Of a DNA stretch of 63,431 nt, positions 15,100-22,743 are shown piece by piece. Origin of the DNA: a virus; the IMG/VR virus record IMGVR_UViG_3300011113_000717, positions 1-63,431 of that record; one strand, 5' to 3'. How positions within the stretch are numbered: position 1 is the first letter of the stretch; each line of letters starts with the position of its first letter. Position numbers and translations under genes: made by a program. The notes beneath the pieces were generated by a model. The model was not told the origin of the DNA. It ran no database searches and saw only the letters and a program-made list of their open reading frames with translations.

Positions 15100-15420
15100 T
15101 TATGTATTTTTTTTTCTCAGGGAATAAGCAACTGAAAGAGCTCCGAGAAACATAGAAATATGAACAGGAAACATGGGAAATCCTTGTAGTTCATGTAACA
15201 TCCAAAAAATATTCATTGAGACCCAACTTGAAAGTATTAGATTTGTATCTCGTCGATCTTTCTCCGTAATCAATAAAAAAACTGTAAAAAAAATGGTTGG
15301 AAACACCATCAGGGTCGCCAACCATTTGAATTTTAAACACCAAAATAAATCTTTAATTAACCAACAAGTGAAATGGGATTTTTGTAAAGACCAACCTGAC
15401 AAAAGGTTTCTTATTCCCAT
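15100..15420 (-). CDS. Small multi-span membrane protein
   Basis: 106 residues with about three hydrophobic segments (37-54, 62-80, 84-99). The N-terminal 30 residues are amphipathic and contain Cys. Overlaps the S-adenosylmethionine-decarboxylase-like gene by 10 nt. No family recognised. Confidence 0.5.
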   Translation of the reverse strand: MGIRNLLSGWSLQKSHFTCWLIKDLFWCLKFKWLATLMVFPTIFFTVFLLITEKDRRDTNLILSSWVSMNIFWMLHELQGFPMFPVHISMFLGALSVAYSLRKKNT

Positions 15421-15806
15421 ACCCCTTCGGAAAATATCACAGGTTTATTGTTTCTGTCAATCATAATCCATTCCGCTTTTACTAATCCGAATGGTTTAAA
15501 ACATTCCATCACTTGTTCTAAAGTGAAAGACTTACATGAATAGATGTCAAATTGCATCATGGGTAATTCCAAATTGTCCCAAATGTGAATCGAAGCATGT
15601 GAGGTTGCCAAAGTCACAGTTCCTGTCAATCCCTCATTACCTGGATCCGAGACATAAACACTTGTGGGTCCAGCAACTACTTTCATCCCCACTCTTTCAA
15701 CTAAATTTATAAACCAATGATTTAATTCCTCTTCTTTTTTCGGAGGATTAGTTATCCAACCTCTAATTAATAGATGTTGGTGATAGGGAGTAAATTTTTC
15801 CATCAA
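15411..15806 (-). CDS. S-adenosylmethionine decarboxylase-like protein (SpeD-like)
   Basis: 131 residues, about the length of bacterial class 1B AdoMet decarboxylase. ATSHASIHIW resembles the E-S-H-x-S-I-H processing region, with the pyruvoyl-forming Ser and the following His kept but the Glu before Ser replaced by Thr. QFDIYSCKSF matches the D-x-F-x-C block with its catalytic Cys. The family self-cleaves and decarboxylates AdoMet for spermidine synthesis. Whether this copy still self-processes is uncertain. First gene of an operon with three small membrane proteins. Confidence 0.65.
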   Translation of the reverse strand: MMEKFTPYHQHLLIRGWITNPPKKEEELNHWFINLVERVGMKVVAGPTSVYVSDPGNEGLTGTVTLATSHASIHIWDNLELPMMQFDIYSCKSFTLEQVMECFKPFGLVKAEWIMIDRNNKPVIFSEGVWE

Positions 15807-15854
15807 TAGTATATGTAATTTTTACATATATATCATGATTTTATGAAAAATTAA

Positions 15855-16169
15855 TCAATCACAATTATCAGGATGAGGACAAGCTTGGCCAGCTCCCTCA
15901 ATGTATCCATATCGAAGATGAATATTAGTACTTTTTAGGTATGGAGTTTTCTTTCCACACACAACACAAGTATCATAGTCATCAGAACGATTTATAGAGG
16001 TCACCAGTCCATCTTCATTGATTGTGAGACCAACGTGTTCATCATCAAATTGAGGACCTTCTAAGTCCCTCTTTGCTTGCCAATATTTGTTGTTGACTAA
16101 TTTACCCAACTCAAAATAATTTGGAGTTTCTAAAATTTCTTTTTCGGTTACAATGATTTGAAATGACAT
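15855..16169 (-). CDS. Small zinc-binding protein
   Basis: 104 residues. The C-terminal third has CVVC and then CPHPDNC, a likely Cys/His zinc site. The N-terminal two thirds are mixed alpha/beta without a known motif. Standalone gene between the SpeD-like operon and the divergent 16232 gene. Confidence 0.6.
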   Translation of the reverse strand: MSFQIIVTEKEILETPNYFELGKLVNNKYWQAKRDLEGPQFDDEHVGLTINEDGLVTSINRSDDYDTCVVCGKKTPYLKSTNIHLRYGYIEGAGQACPHPDNCD

Positions 16170-16220
16170 AATATGTTTTTTATATTCAAAACATAATTAG
16201 TCAAAAAGAAAAAATAAATG

Positions 16221-16227
16221 TATTTAT
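16221..16227 (+). promoter_or_regulatory. TATTTAT element, 4 nt before ATG 16232
   Basis: TGTATTTAT, caat, ATG. Confidence 0.6.
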
Positions 16228-16231
16228 CAAT

Positions 16232-16597
16232 ATGGTTAACATAAAAACATTGTCTGAAAAATTAAAATATTTGATTGGTGAAGAATCGAATCGACAATTC
16301 GAAATATTGGATTTGGATGTGGATTTTTATGACGGAAACAGTGGTTATCAATTATTTGTTAAGTTTGATTACTTTGGGGTAATTGATTCCCAGATGCCAG
16401 GTTTTGCCAGAGATATCTCTATAATGATAGAAAAAATAGAAAACATTATATCCAAAGTTACAATCACACCTGAAAGAAGATTAACTTTGTCTCAGAAAGT
16501 TGAGGTGGAATCTTTTATCGATAAAATTGATTATAAGTTTGAAGATACACATATTTTTACTATTTCTTTTTTAGTTCATTACCTTGACAAAGATTAA
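16232..16597 (+). CDS. Hypothetical protein with leader-like N-terminus
   Basis: 121 residues. The first 17, MVNIKTLSEKLKYLIGE, form an amphipathic helix ending in I-G-E, like the putative capsid-targeting leaders. The rest is an alpha/beta domain ending VHYLDKD. No family recognised. Three bases separate it from the zinc-finger gene downstream, so the two share the 16221 element. Confidence 0.6.
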   Translation: MVNIKTLSEKLKYLIGEESNRQFEILDLDVDFYDGNSGYQLFVKFDYFGVIDSQMPGFARDISIMIEKIENIISKVTITPERRLTLSQKVEVESFIDKIDYKFEDTHIFTISFLVHYLDKD

Positions 16598-16600
16598 ATT

Positions 16601-17395
16601 ATGGACGAAAAAATAAAAAAAACTGCCACCAAACTTCAAGGTTTAGTAAAACATTACGATGACCCTGGTGAAGTTTATTACGATGTTAGAAAGATCGCCG
16701 AAACTCAAAGTGATTACTTCTATTACTTAGGTCCTGACAATATAATCAAATTGACATTATACATCTATTCACTCAAGAAAACTGGAGATTTGAAATTAGG
16801 TGAAAAAATGATCAACAACTTATCTTTTGTGCAACTTTTGACAACAGAAAATAAATCAACAATAAAGGAGTGCGAATCGTGTGACGGAATGGGTACAACC
16901 CCATGTAAAGTATGTGAAGGTGCTGGTATGATAGAATGCCCAAAGTGTGAAGGTAGTGGTGAATTATCTCATGATTTTGTCGAAGATTATTTCGAAGAAT
17001 GTAATGAATGTAAAGGTAGAGGAGATATAGTTTGCCCTTCATGTAGGAGGGAGGGAGAAACAGTTTGTGAAACATGTGGAGGAGAAGGAGAGATAGAAAG
17101 TGAAGATGAAGTGTCCTATGAGATTTATTTCATCGCTACTTGGAACAAACAGATTCAAGATCTTTGTGAATTACGCGCTGAGACATTAGAACCCGTAATG
17201 TCTTTGATACAATTTCTCAGATCAAGCAACGATTATTTACAGTTGACTAGATGGGACGGATCAGCCGAACTTAATATAGATAAAGACCAAATGTACTGTC
17301 TTGATTACTCTAACGAACCTGAAATGCACCTACAAAAAAACATGCTCATCAGACCACGAAATAGATACATACGAGATTTAGATTACTTAAAATAG
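16601..17395 (+). CDS. DnaJ-type cysteine-rich zinc-finger protein
   Basis: 264 residues with six CxxC pairs between about residues 91 and 160 (CESC, CKVC, CPKC, CNEC, CPSC, CETC), most followed by G-x-G as in the DnaJ central zinc domain. There is no J domain or HPD motif. The flanking N- and C-terminal domains are not recognised. It might bind unfolded proteins or assist assembly, as the DnaJ zinc region does. A separate full DnaJ is encoded at 34068. Followed by a clear terminator. Confidence 0.7.
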   Translation: MDEKIKKTATKLQGLVKHYDDPGEVYYDVRKIAETQSDYFYYLGPDNIIKLTLYIYSLKKTGDLKLGEKMINNLSFVQLLTTENKSTIKECESCDGMGTTPCKVCEGAGMIECPKCEGSGELSHDFVEDYFEECNECKGRGDIVCPSCRREGETVCETCGGEGEIESEDEVSYEIYFIATWNKQIQDLCELRAETLEPVMSLIQFLRSSNDYLQLTRWDGSAELNIDKDQMYCLDYSNEPEMHLQKNMLIRPRNRYIRDLDYLK

Positions 17396-17420
17396 AAAAA
17401 GGAGACCGAAGTCTCCTTTA
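17396..17420 (+). terminator. Rho-independent terminator
   Basis: GGAGAC, loop CGAA, GTCTCC, flanked by an A run and TTTA. It directly follows the stop codon of the zinc-finger gene. Confidence 0.7.
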
Positions 17421-17460
17421 TAGGGCTGTACAGGTTTTGTACAACTTCCACCACCAAGTT

Positions 17461-17760
17461 TTATCGGACTTGGAAACCGTTGTTTCTGAAAATAGAGTTA
17501 GCCAATTCCTCTAACTTTTCAGCTCTCATAAAACCGATGACATCATCACCAAGTTCAGGAAAGAAATAACGTGTAAGAAAATTTCTATCTTTTGTATCAA
17601 AGATTGCAACTTCGAAAGTCTTATCGAAATCTCCATACAATCCTTTTCTACCACCGACAATCGACAGTTCATATTTGTTGTTGAATATATTTGTCATTCT
17701 ACCCCCATCACCAATCGGATGAGGTTTTGACCAGCTTTGAATATCTTTGATAGTTATCAT
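17461..17760 (-). CDS. Hypothetical protein
   Basis: 99 residues, beta-rich with a C-terminal helix: GGRMTNIFNNKYELSIVGGR, FEVAIFD and LEELANSIF. No family recognised. Overlaps the upstream gene's stop by 4 nt. Confidence 0.6.
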   Translation of the reverse strand: MITIKDIQSWSKPHPIGDGGRMTNIFNNKYELSIVGGRKGLYGDFDKTFEVAIFDTKDRNFLTRYFFPELGDDVIGFMRAEKLEELANSIFRNNGFQVR

Positions 17761-18038
17761 TTTGTTACTTCCGCCTCGATTTTAGATTTGTTAATAAGAT
17801 GCTCCGCTAACGTATAAGTATCCACATTTGTGGTGATAATAGATTCAACTAAATGTTTGAATGGTATGTGAACAAAGAAATCCACACCATTGAAGAAAGT
17901 TAAATCATTCTTCAATTCAATACTTCCCTGAATCATCTTAAGAAAAAGTTTGAATTGAGTACCGTTCACAAATGTCTCATTCAAAAGAGTTCCGAACTTT
18001 TCGTGTTGAATCTTGATGTTGTGGGAGGTCATGTTCAT
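17757..18038 (-). CDS. Hypothetical protein
   Basis: About 94 residues starting MNMTSHNIKIQHEKFG. The longer frame (to 18164) runs through two hairpins and a low-complexity stretch, so the internal Met is preferred. A host-type TATATTTG element lies 19 nt upstream. Domain appears alpha/beta; unknown. Confidence 0.55.
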   Translation of the reverse strand: MNMTSHNIKIQHEKFGTLLNETFVNGTQFKLFLKMIQGSIELKNDLTFFNGVDFFVHIPFKHLVESIITTNVDTYTLAEHLINKSKIEAEVTK

Positions 18039-18057
18039 ATCTTCGTCGTTTGTTTTA

Positions 18058-18065
18058 CAAATATA
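18058..18065 (-). promoter_or_regulatory. Bacteroidota-type -7 element TATATTTG
   Basis: Coding strand TATATTTG fits TAnnTTTG, the known -7 consensus of Bacteroidota promoters, 19 nt before ATG 18038. A clear -33 TTG at the usual distance is not seen. Confidence 0.4.
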
Positions 18066-18082
18066 GTAAACTCCCACAATAA

Positions 18083-18116
18083 TAAAAAAAAATCCCCCAC
18101 TTTTTTTTAGTAGGGG
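18083..18116 (-). terminator. Rho-independent terminator
   Basis: Minus strand CCCCTAC, A-rich loop, GTGGGGG, then a long T run (one wobble in the stem). It would stop transcripts coming from the Nudix gene. Confidence 0.6.
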
Positions 18117-18131
18117 TGAGAGAAAAAAAAA

Positions 18132-18173
18132 GTCCCACAAACTCCTTCTCTCTCGAACTCTCATTTGTGGGAC
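18132..18173. repeat. Perfect 10-bp inverted repeat (hairpin)
   Basis: GTCCCACAAA at 18132-18141 and TTTGTGGGAC at 18164-18173 are exact reverse complements around a 22-nt pyrimidine-rich loop. There is no T run on either side, so it is not an obvious terminator. It could be an operator or an RNA structure in the Nudix 3' end. Confidence 0.6.
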
Positions 18174-18290
18174 AAATGTTTCACGAATGTAACAATTCTC
18201 TTTTTCAAAATCGAATTGTAGTGAAACTTTTTGTGGGGGTGTTGAATCTCTCGATTCAGTTATATAAATATAGACAACATTTATAAAAAA

Positions 18291-18701
18291 TCAACTGACA
18301 GAAAAATATTTTTTTAATATTGTCCGCAAATTCGACTCCAACCCCAATTTTTTTGTTTCTTCGAGAGTGAAATATCCACATTTACTGTGCTCGTGTCCAT
18401 CTGATGCCGCATCTAAATCAGGTAGTATTTCATCACCTAATTCAGATATAAACACATAAATAAAGTCATTGTTGGACTCATCATTGTCGATTGTAGGAAT
18501 TGTTCCAATGAAATCTATATCATTCTCTGATAATTCAAAGTCAGTCTCCTCATATAATTCACGAACCGCAGCTTCTCTTGGAGTTTCTCCCCTCTCAATT
18601 TTACCTGTGGGAATGAACCATTGATTTGCATGAGATTGGTTTTCATTACGTTTACATAATAAAAACTTATCTCTGTATTTTAGTATTACACCTGAGTACA
18701 T
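18291..18701 (-). CDS. Nudix hydrolase
   Basis: 136 residues. The Nudix box is present around residues 33-55: G-K-I-E-R-G-E-T-P-R-E-A-A-V-R-E-L-Y-E-E-T, matching Gx5Ex7REUxEE. FIPTGKIERGE and the flanking beta strands resemble the sugar-nucleotide or (d)NTP-cleaving type (GDP-mannose mannosyl hydrolase/MutT-like). Substrate unknown. It begins 15 nt from the divergent DUF192 promoter element. Confidence 0.85.
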   Translation of the reverse strand: MYSGVILKYRDKFLLCKRNENQSHANQWFIPTGKIERGETPREAAVRELYEETDFELSENDIDFIGTIPTIDNDESNNDFIYVFISELGDEILPDLDAASDGHEHSKCGYFTLEETKKLGLESNLRTILKKYFSVS

Positions 18702-18715
18702 TTTAACTTAATTTG

Positions 18716-18722
18716 TATTTAT
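18716..18722 (+). promoter_or_regulatory. TATTTAT element, 4 nt before ATG 18727
   Basis: TTTGTATTTAT, aatt, ATG. The complementary strand reads TATAAATA, the T4 late-promoter core, facing the divergent Nudix gene. Confidence 0.6.
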
Positions 18723-18726
18723 AATT

Positions 18727-19074
18727 ATGGATGTTTCAATAAATAATCACAGATTCGAAGTTATTACTCTTTTGGACCCACGTTCCCAACAAATTGGAAT
18801 GATGGGTAAAAGATTTTCCCATATCAAACAAGGTATGTTATTTTTGATGGGAGGTAAAGAACAATGTTTTTGGATGAAAAACTGTATTGTACCTTTAGAC
18901 ATTATTATAATAAAAAATAATGTCATTGTCAACATCCATCATGATTGTCCTCCTTGTCTTCAAGAGGATTGTCCAACTTATTGTGGTAACGGTAATATTG
19001 TATTGGAATTACGTGGTGGAGCTTGTCAAAAGTTGGATATCAAACCTGGAGACACAGTTAATTATCTGCTTTAG
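18727..19074 (+). CDS. DUF192 family protein
   Basis: 115 residues matching the DUF192 pattern: GMMGKRF, GMLFLM, CFWMKNCIVPLDIIII and the ending LDIKPGD. Known bacterial members are small beta-rich proteins, often exported; this one has no signal peptide. A Cys-rich insert (CPPCLQEDCPTYC, about residues 77-89) is unusual and may bind metal. Convergent with, and overlapping by 17 nt, the DHH gene. Confidence 0.75.
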   Translation: MDVSINNHRFEVITLLDPRSQQIGMMGKRFSHIKQGMLFLMGGKEQCFWMKNCIVPLDIIIIKNNVIVNIHHDCPPCLQEDCPTYCGNGNIVLELRGGACQKLDIKPGDTVNYLL

Positions 19075-20464
19075 ATTGTTCAATTTTTTCTTTTAAAACT
19101 TTTTGAAATTGATTTGCAATCATCTTCGTGAACTTAACCGATGGACTATCTTCCGATTCAGGGTTGTATCTGTAGTTACCTTGAGGTGGTCTTGTACTTC
19201 TTCCTAAGTAGTTTAATCCTGATATGTTTGTGATACACTTATGTCCACCAGAGTTTGATTGAATCAAGTCCCAAGCATTAACACCTATTTTATCCAAAAT
19301 TTTCATTTCATCTTCAGTCAAACTATTGAAAGGTTTTTCCATCAAAGATTGGATTTTATCCATAACTTTTTCACCACCATCTATGACCGTTATTTTGTCT
19401 CCATACAATGCTTTAAAATCTTTGAAGGTAAATCCAATACTTTCAGGACCGACACTTGTTTCACTTACCCACTTTATCGTTGATAATGGAACAGTTTTTT
19501 GTTTTAACTGTTCTTCCCATTTTCCGAGTACTTCTTGAGCAATTTCACCCAAATTCACACCTTTGAGTTGTCTGTCAAGTTTGAATGGATTACATGATGC
19601 TTGAACCAAACCCATCGGCCATACCATAATTAAAAAATCAGCCTCAGGATTGTTCTTATATGGAGTATATCTATCGTAAGAACCTGGCTTGAACATGCTT
19701 CCTCCACCATATTGGAAAATAATATTATCCGTTACAGTCGGAAATGATTTCATCTTCTCTGTATAATCTTCAGCATTTTTCTGAAGTTCTTCAGCTGAAG
19801 GTGCTCCAACCGACTTCATCCAAGATTTAATATTATTCAAGATAGACATCAGAGATGGTTGTGAATCCATAACTAACATCTCTAAGAAACCAGGTTTGTT
19901 CTTAAAGGCTAATAATAGTTTATTAATTACTAATCCCAATAACATCTTATTACCTTGAAGAGAAGTTTCTCTATCTAATCGGAACAAATAATTTACCACA
20001 TCCTCTGGACTTAAGTTTTGTCTTGCAAAATCTGCTGAGTCAACTGTGTTAATTAACAATATATCAGATGATGGGAATAGGTCTCTTGGTGAAACGACCT
20101 GTGAAATAGTTGCAACATTAGACCGAGATTGTCGAAATGACGTAGATTTTGTATCTTCAGCACCCGCTTGTCTATCATGATGATCCGTATGAATAACAAA
20201 CATTGGTTTACCATGCGCAAAGTCAACAAGTACGGGCATTGTATCTCCCATTGCGTCATTCTTTTTTACCGCAAATTCTTTGTCACCATATTGAATTACA
20301 TGGGCATCGACAACATCGATACCGTTATCCTCAAGGTATTTTTTCATTGCAATTGCGGTGGTTACACCATCTAAATCCTGATGGAAGTAGATTTCAGCTT
20401 TTGGATATCTTTTACTTAATCCTTTTATATCCCTAATACCACCCTCTTTTATTATTTTTTTCAT
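19058..20464 (-). CDS. DHH-family phosphoesterase
   Basis: 468 residues. HQDLDGVTTA (residues 28-37) is the first D-x-D motif and VIHTDHHDRQ (about 90-99) the D-H-H motif of the RecJ/NrnA phosphoesterase superfamily; NTVDSADFA gives a further metal ligand. The family cleaves nucleic acids or small phosphodiesters with Mn. The C-terminal half is not recognisable as the usual DHHA1 domain. The N-terminus MKKIIKEGG carries an I-K-E triplet, as on the putative head-cargo leaders. ATGA overlap with the PG-binding-like gene upstream. Confidence 0.75.
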   Translation of the reverse strand: MKKIIKEGGIRDIKGLSKRYPKAEIYFHQDLDGVTTAIAMKKYLEDNGIDVVDAHVIQYGDKEFAVKKNDAMGDTMPVLVDFAHGKPMFVIHTDHHDRQAGAEDTKSTSFRQSRSNVATISQVVSPRDLFPSSDILLINTVDSADFARQNLSPEDVVNYLFRLDRETSLQGNKMLLGLVINKLLLAFKNKPGFLEMLVMDSQPSLMSILNNIKSWMKSVGAPSAEELQKNAEDYTEKMKSFPTVTDNIIFQYGGGSMFKPGSYDRYTPYKNNPEADFLIMVWPMGLVQASCNPFKLDRQLKGVNLGEIAQEVLGKWEEQLKQKTVPLSTIKWVSETSVGPESIGFTFKDFKALYGDKITVIDGGEKVMDKIQSLMEKPFNSLTEDEMKILDKIGVNAWDLIQSNSGGHKCITNISGLNYLGRSTRPPQGNYRYNPESEDSPSVKFTKMIANQFQKVLKEKIEQSKADN

Positions 20465-20823
20465 TGAAACTGTTTTTTAACCCACTCGAGAAAATTTCCC
20501 CAATAATCTTCGTGTACACCATATTCGTTGGCAACTATGTTTTTCAACATAATTTTGTCTTTCTCAGGCATTTTCGCGTAAGTTTTGTCTCCAAATTGAC
20601 CATCTGTAGGATATACTCCAATCATTTCTTGATATTTAGCAATCGCTTTCTCAGTCTCTGAATTTCGTCCAGTTCTACCATCCACTACTAAACCAGCATT
20701 CATTCTTTTATTCAGAAAAGCCTGAATTCTATAAATGTGCTCTCGGTGATACATTTGTTCGTTAATCACTCTTTTAACTACTCTTGTCAAGTCGGACTCC
20801 GTCAATTTAATTATTTTTGCCAT
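20461..20823 (-). CDS. Peptidoglycan-binding-like protein with leader peptide
   Basis: 120 residues. The leader MAKIIKLTESDLTRVVKRVI (1-20) ends with I-N-E at 20-22 followed by Gln, the clearest (I/L)-x-E leader outside the 7523-9545 cluster. Residues 28-80 (IYRIQAFLNKR, VDGRTGRNSETEKAIAKYQ, GVYPTDGQFGDKTY) resemble the PG_binding_1 three-helix fold, which binds cell-wall glycan. No catalytic domain. If packaged and injected it could act at the cell wall during entry; this is inference. Confidence 0.65.
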   Translation of the reverse strand: MAKIIKLTESDLTRVVKRVINEQMYHREHIYRIQAFLNKRMNAGLVVDGRTGRNSETEKAIAKYQEMIGVYPTDGQFGDKTYAKMPEKDKIMLKNIVANEYGVHEDYWGNFLEWVKKQFQ

Positions 20824-20825
20824 GA

Positions 20826-21197
20826 TTAGTACTTAAGGGTTAATAAGTATTTTGATTTGTTTATCGTAGCCAACATTTCATCACGGATGTTCAACAAATC
20901 AGTATCATATCTTGTATCCAATCGATCCGAAAAACTAACCAAAAATTCTGTGATTCCATCCAAAAAATTCTGCATGCTAATTGAAGATATATCTTGGAAC
21001 ATTAACGCAAACTCAGGGTCAAACTTGGGTCTACCATACTTTCCCATCATTACTTCTGTAAATTCATCGATTAAGTCACCGAGTCCATCATATATTTCTC
21101 CGTAAGTTCTGTGTTTTGCATCTCCATATGTCTGCCAATGCAAAAACTTCCATTGAAGTTGCATTTGTACCAATTTTTTTATTAGTTCTTCTTTCAT
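20826..21197 (-). CDS. Dps/ferritin-like helical protein
   Basis: 123 residues, all-helical. KLVQMQLQWKFLHWQTYGDA followed by YDGLGDLIDEFTEVMMGKYG resembles the Dps/ferritin-like fold in which the W-Q-T and D-x-x-x-D/E residues lie near the metal site. I recall a phage family called DUF5856 with this pattern, but this is memory only. Without all ferroxidase ligands visible, iron storage is uncertain. It has its own TATTTAT start element just after a terminator. Confidence 0.6.
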   Translation of the reverse strand: MKEELIKKLVQMQLQWKFLHWQTYGDAKHRTYGEIYDGLGDLIDEFTEVMMGKYGRPKFDPEFALMFQDISSISMQNFLDGITEFLVSFSDRLDTRYDTDLLNIRDEMLATINKSKYLLTLKY

Positions 21198-21201
21198 GAT
21201 A

Positions 21202-21208
21202 ATAAATA
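21202..21208 (-). promoter_or_regulatory. TATTTAT element, 4 nt before ATG 21197
   Basis: Coding strand GGTATTTAT, tatc, ATG. It lies 10 nt downstream of the T-run of the preceding terminator, so the transcript must start inside the last few bases before ATG. Confidence 0.65.
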
Positions 21209-21218
21209 CCTCATAAAC

Positions 21219-21244
21219 AAAAAAAAGGTCTTTCGGGACCTTTT
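21219..21244. terminator. Bidirectional-looking rho-independent terminator
   Basis: AAAAGGTC, loop TTTCGG, GACCTTTT, with a longer A run (T run on the minus strand) at the distal side. It ends the methyltransferase gene, whose stop codon lies at its edge. Confidence 0.8.
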
Positions 21245-22106
21245 AAGTTTGAGTTTGTGTAAAATCAAATTCTCCTTGTTTTTTACTGTTCACAAAAAAC
21301 TGAACCCTTTTTCTAACCACTTCACAATAGTTGGGGCTCAATTCAATTCCAATCCATCTACGGCCAAGAATTTCCGCACTAACCAACGAAGTTCCCGAAC
21401 CAGCAAAAGGGTCTAAAACTACATCATTCTTATATGTAAGAATTTTTATTGCTTTCGAAGGAATATCCATCGAGAATGTTGCCTTTGTTTGTTGTTTTGT
21501 GTCGGCAAAGTATTCCCATTGACCATAAACCAAACTCATAAATTCTTTCTTATCTTCTTCTTTGTATATGGTTTTCCTCTTCGAAGAACCATCTTCTTGT
21601 TCAATGTCAATTACTTCGGATTCCCATTGTGGGTCCCCTTTCAATTTCTTAATTCTATCTTTTTTGTAAGCAAGAATCACACATTCTTTCGGATTATAAA
21701 TGTACGGACTTGAGGGAGACATCCAAGAACCCCAAGCGGTAGTTTTACTTCTATGAGGAGAATTCTCATCCAAGTCCACAAGACCATAAAACTTAAATCC
21801 AACTTTTTTCATGATGGACCAAAACTCCGCCATAAATAAAACTCTACCTCCACGATCTTGAACATTGACTTCATAAGGGATGTTAATCGCAATCCTACCA
21901 TCATCTTTAAGAACTCTGAACGCCTGAGTCAACCAATCATCCGTGAACCTCCAATAAGAGTTCATAGATTGATTATCATCGTGAACGTCGTAATCTATCC
22001 CCACGTTGTATGGGGGTGAGGTAACAATTAAATCAATTATTGACTCAGGTAATTTACCCATCTCAACAACACAATCACCATTTATAATCCTATTTGTTTC
22101 GAACAT
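21243..22106 (-). CDS. DNA methyltransferase, beta class (N4-cytosine or N6-adenine)
   Basis: 287 residues. TSPPYN at residues 29-34 is catalytic motif IV and [20 protein letters not shown] (about 231-250) is the AdoMet-binding motif I placed after it, the order of beta-class enzymes. The S-P-P-Y form occurs in both N4-cytosine and some N6-adenine enzymes. A charged insert near 150-175 may be the target-recognition region. No cognate nuclease gene adjoins, so self-protection against host restriction or epigenetic control is likely. Confidence 0.85.
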   Translation of the reverse strand: MFETNRIINGDCVVEMGKLPESIIDLIVTSPPYNVGIDYDVHDDNQSMNSYWRFTDDWLTQAFRVLKDDGRIAINIPYEVNVQDRGGRVLFMAEFWSIMKKVGFKFYGLVDLDENSPHRSKTTAWGSWMSPSSPYIYNPKECVILAYKKDRIKKLKGDPQWESEVIDIEQEDGSSKRKTIYKEEDKKEFMSLVYGQWEYFADTKQQTKATFSMDIPSKAIKILTYKNDVVLDPFAGSGTSLVSAEILGRRWIGIELSPNYCEVVRKRVQFFVNSKKQGEFDFTQTQT

Positions 22107-22111
22107 ATTTT

Positions 22112-22345
22112 TTATTTTATAATAACAACATCACCTTCCCAAATTACCTCATTTGCAAAACAACTAACATGATGTTTATCAACTTTAGTTGCTCTTACAC
22201 TATCCCAAACTTCATCGCGAGTTGTATGAACAGGTACTTCAAAAATAACATTTGAACAAAGGTGTTCTATACCATCAACAATTATTCTCCAATAATGGTA
22301 ATCGTCTTCGCATTGGGTATTCCACCTTACTTTTACATCAATCAT
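22112..22345 (-). CDS. Hypothetical protein
   Basis: 77 residues, beta-rich, with three Cys and several His ([21 protein letters not shown]). No family recognised. Overlaps the nucleotidyltransferase-like gene upstream by 4 nt, in the 23192-22112 operon. Confidence 0.6.
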   Translation of the reverse strand: MIDVKVRWNTQCEDDYHYWRIIVDGIEHLCSNVIFEVPVHTTRDEVWDSVRATKVDKHHVSCFANEVIWEGDVVIIK

Positions 22346-22743
22346 AATTTACCTTCCTTTCTCATTTGTTCTCTGATTTTTGTGGCAGAGATATCCGAAA
22401 CTTCTTGAGGTGGAATGTGTTCAATAATGTCATAACCGACTCCTCTACCAAAATTAATAGATTCTATATTAGGGATAATAATAACTTTAACTCTACCCTC
22501 CATAATTAAGTCTATAAGTTCTCCAGTGATTCTATTCTCAACCTCTTGTGAAGTATAAGGATTTTTATCGTCAGGTTCAATGTCTCTAATACAAATTAGA
22601 ACATTTTTACCTTCGTCTAATATTTCATTCACAATCCACCTATGTCCAGCATGAAAGGGTTGAAATCTTCCCACAAACATGGAATATTGTTTACCTCCCG
22701 TATTTTTTAATTTTGGATCTCCCTCGACGTGTACCTTTTTCAT
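22342..22743 (-). CDS. Nucleotidyltransferase, NMNAT/cytidylyltransferase-like
   Basis: 133 residues. MFVGRFQPFHAGHRWIV has the GRFQPFHxGH motif that binds ATP in NMN adenylyltransferases and related HIGH-type transferases. SATKIREQM near the C-terminus matches the second I-S-A-T-x-x-R-like motif. It is shorter than typical NadM (about 170), so the substrate is unsure: NMN, a sugar phosphate or other. ATGA overlap with the APS-kinase-like gene upstream suggests coupled expression and perhaps a linked pathway. Confidence 0.75.
   Translation of the reverse strand: MKKVHVEGDPKLKNTGGKQYSMFVGRFQPFHAGHRWIVNEILDEGKNVLICIRDIEPDDKNPYTSQEVENRITGELIDLIMEGRVKVIIIPNIESINFGRGVGYDIIEHIPPQEVSDISATKIREQMRKEGKL

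Noticed and set aside
18039-18164. N-terminal extension of the 17757 gene.
   Set aside because: It would translate through a terminator hairpin and poly-A/T, and lies upstream of a promoter-like TATATTTG.
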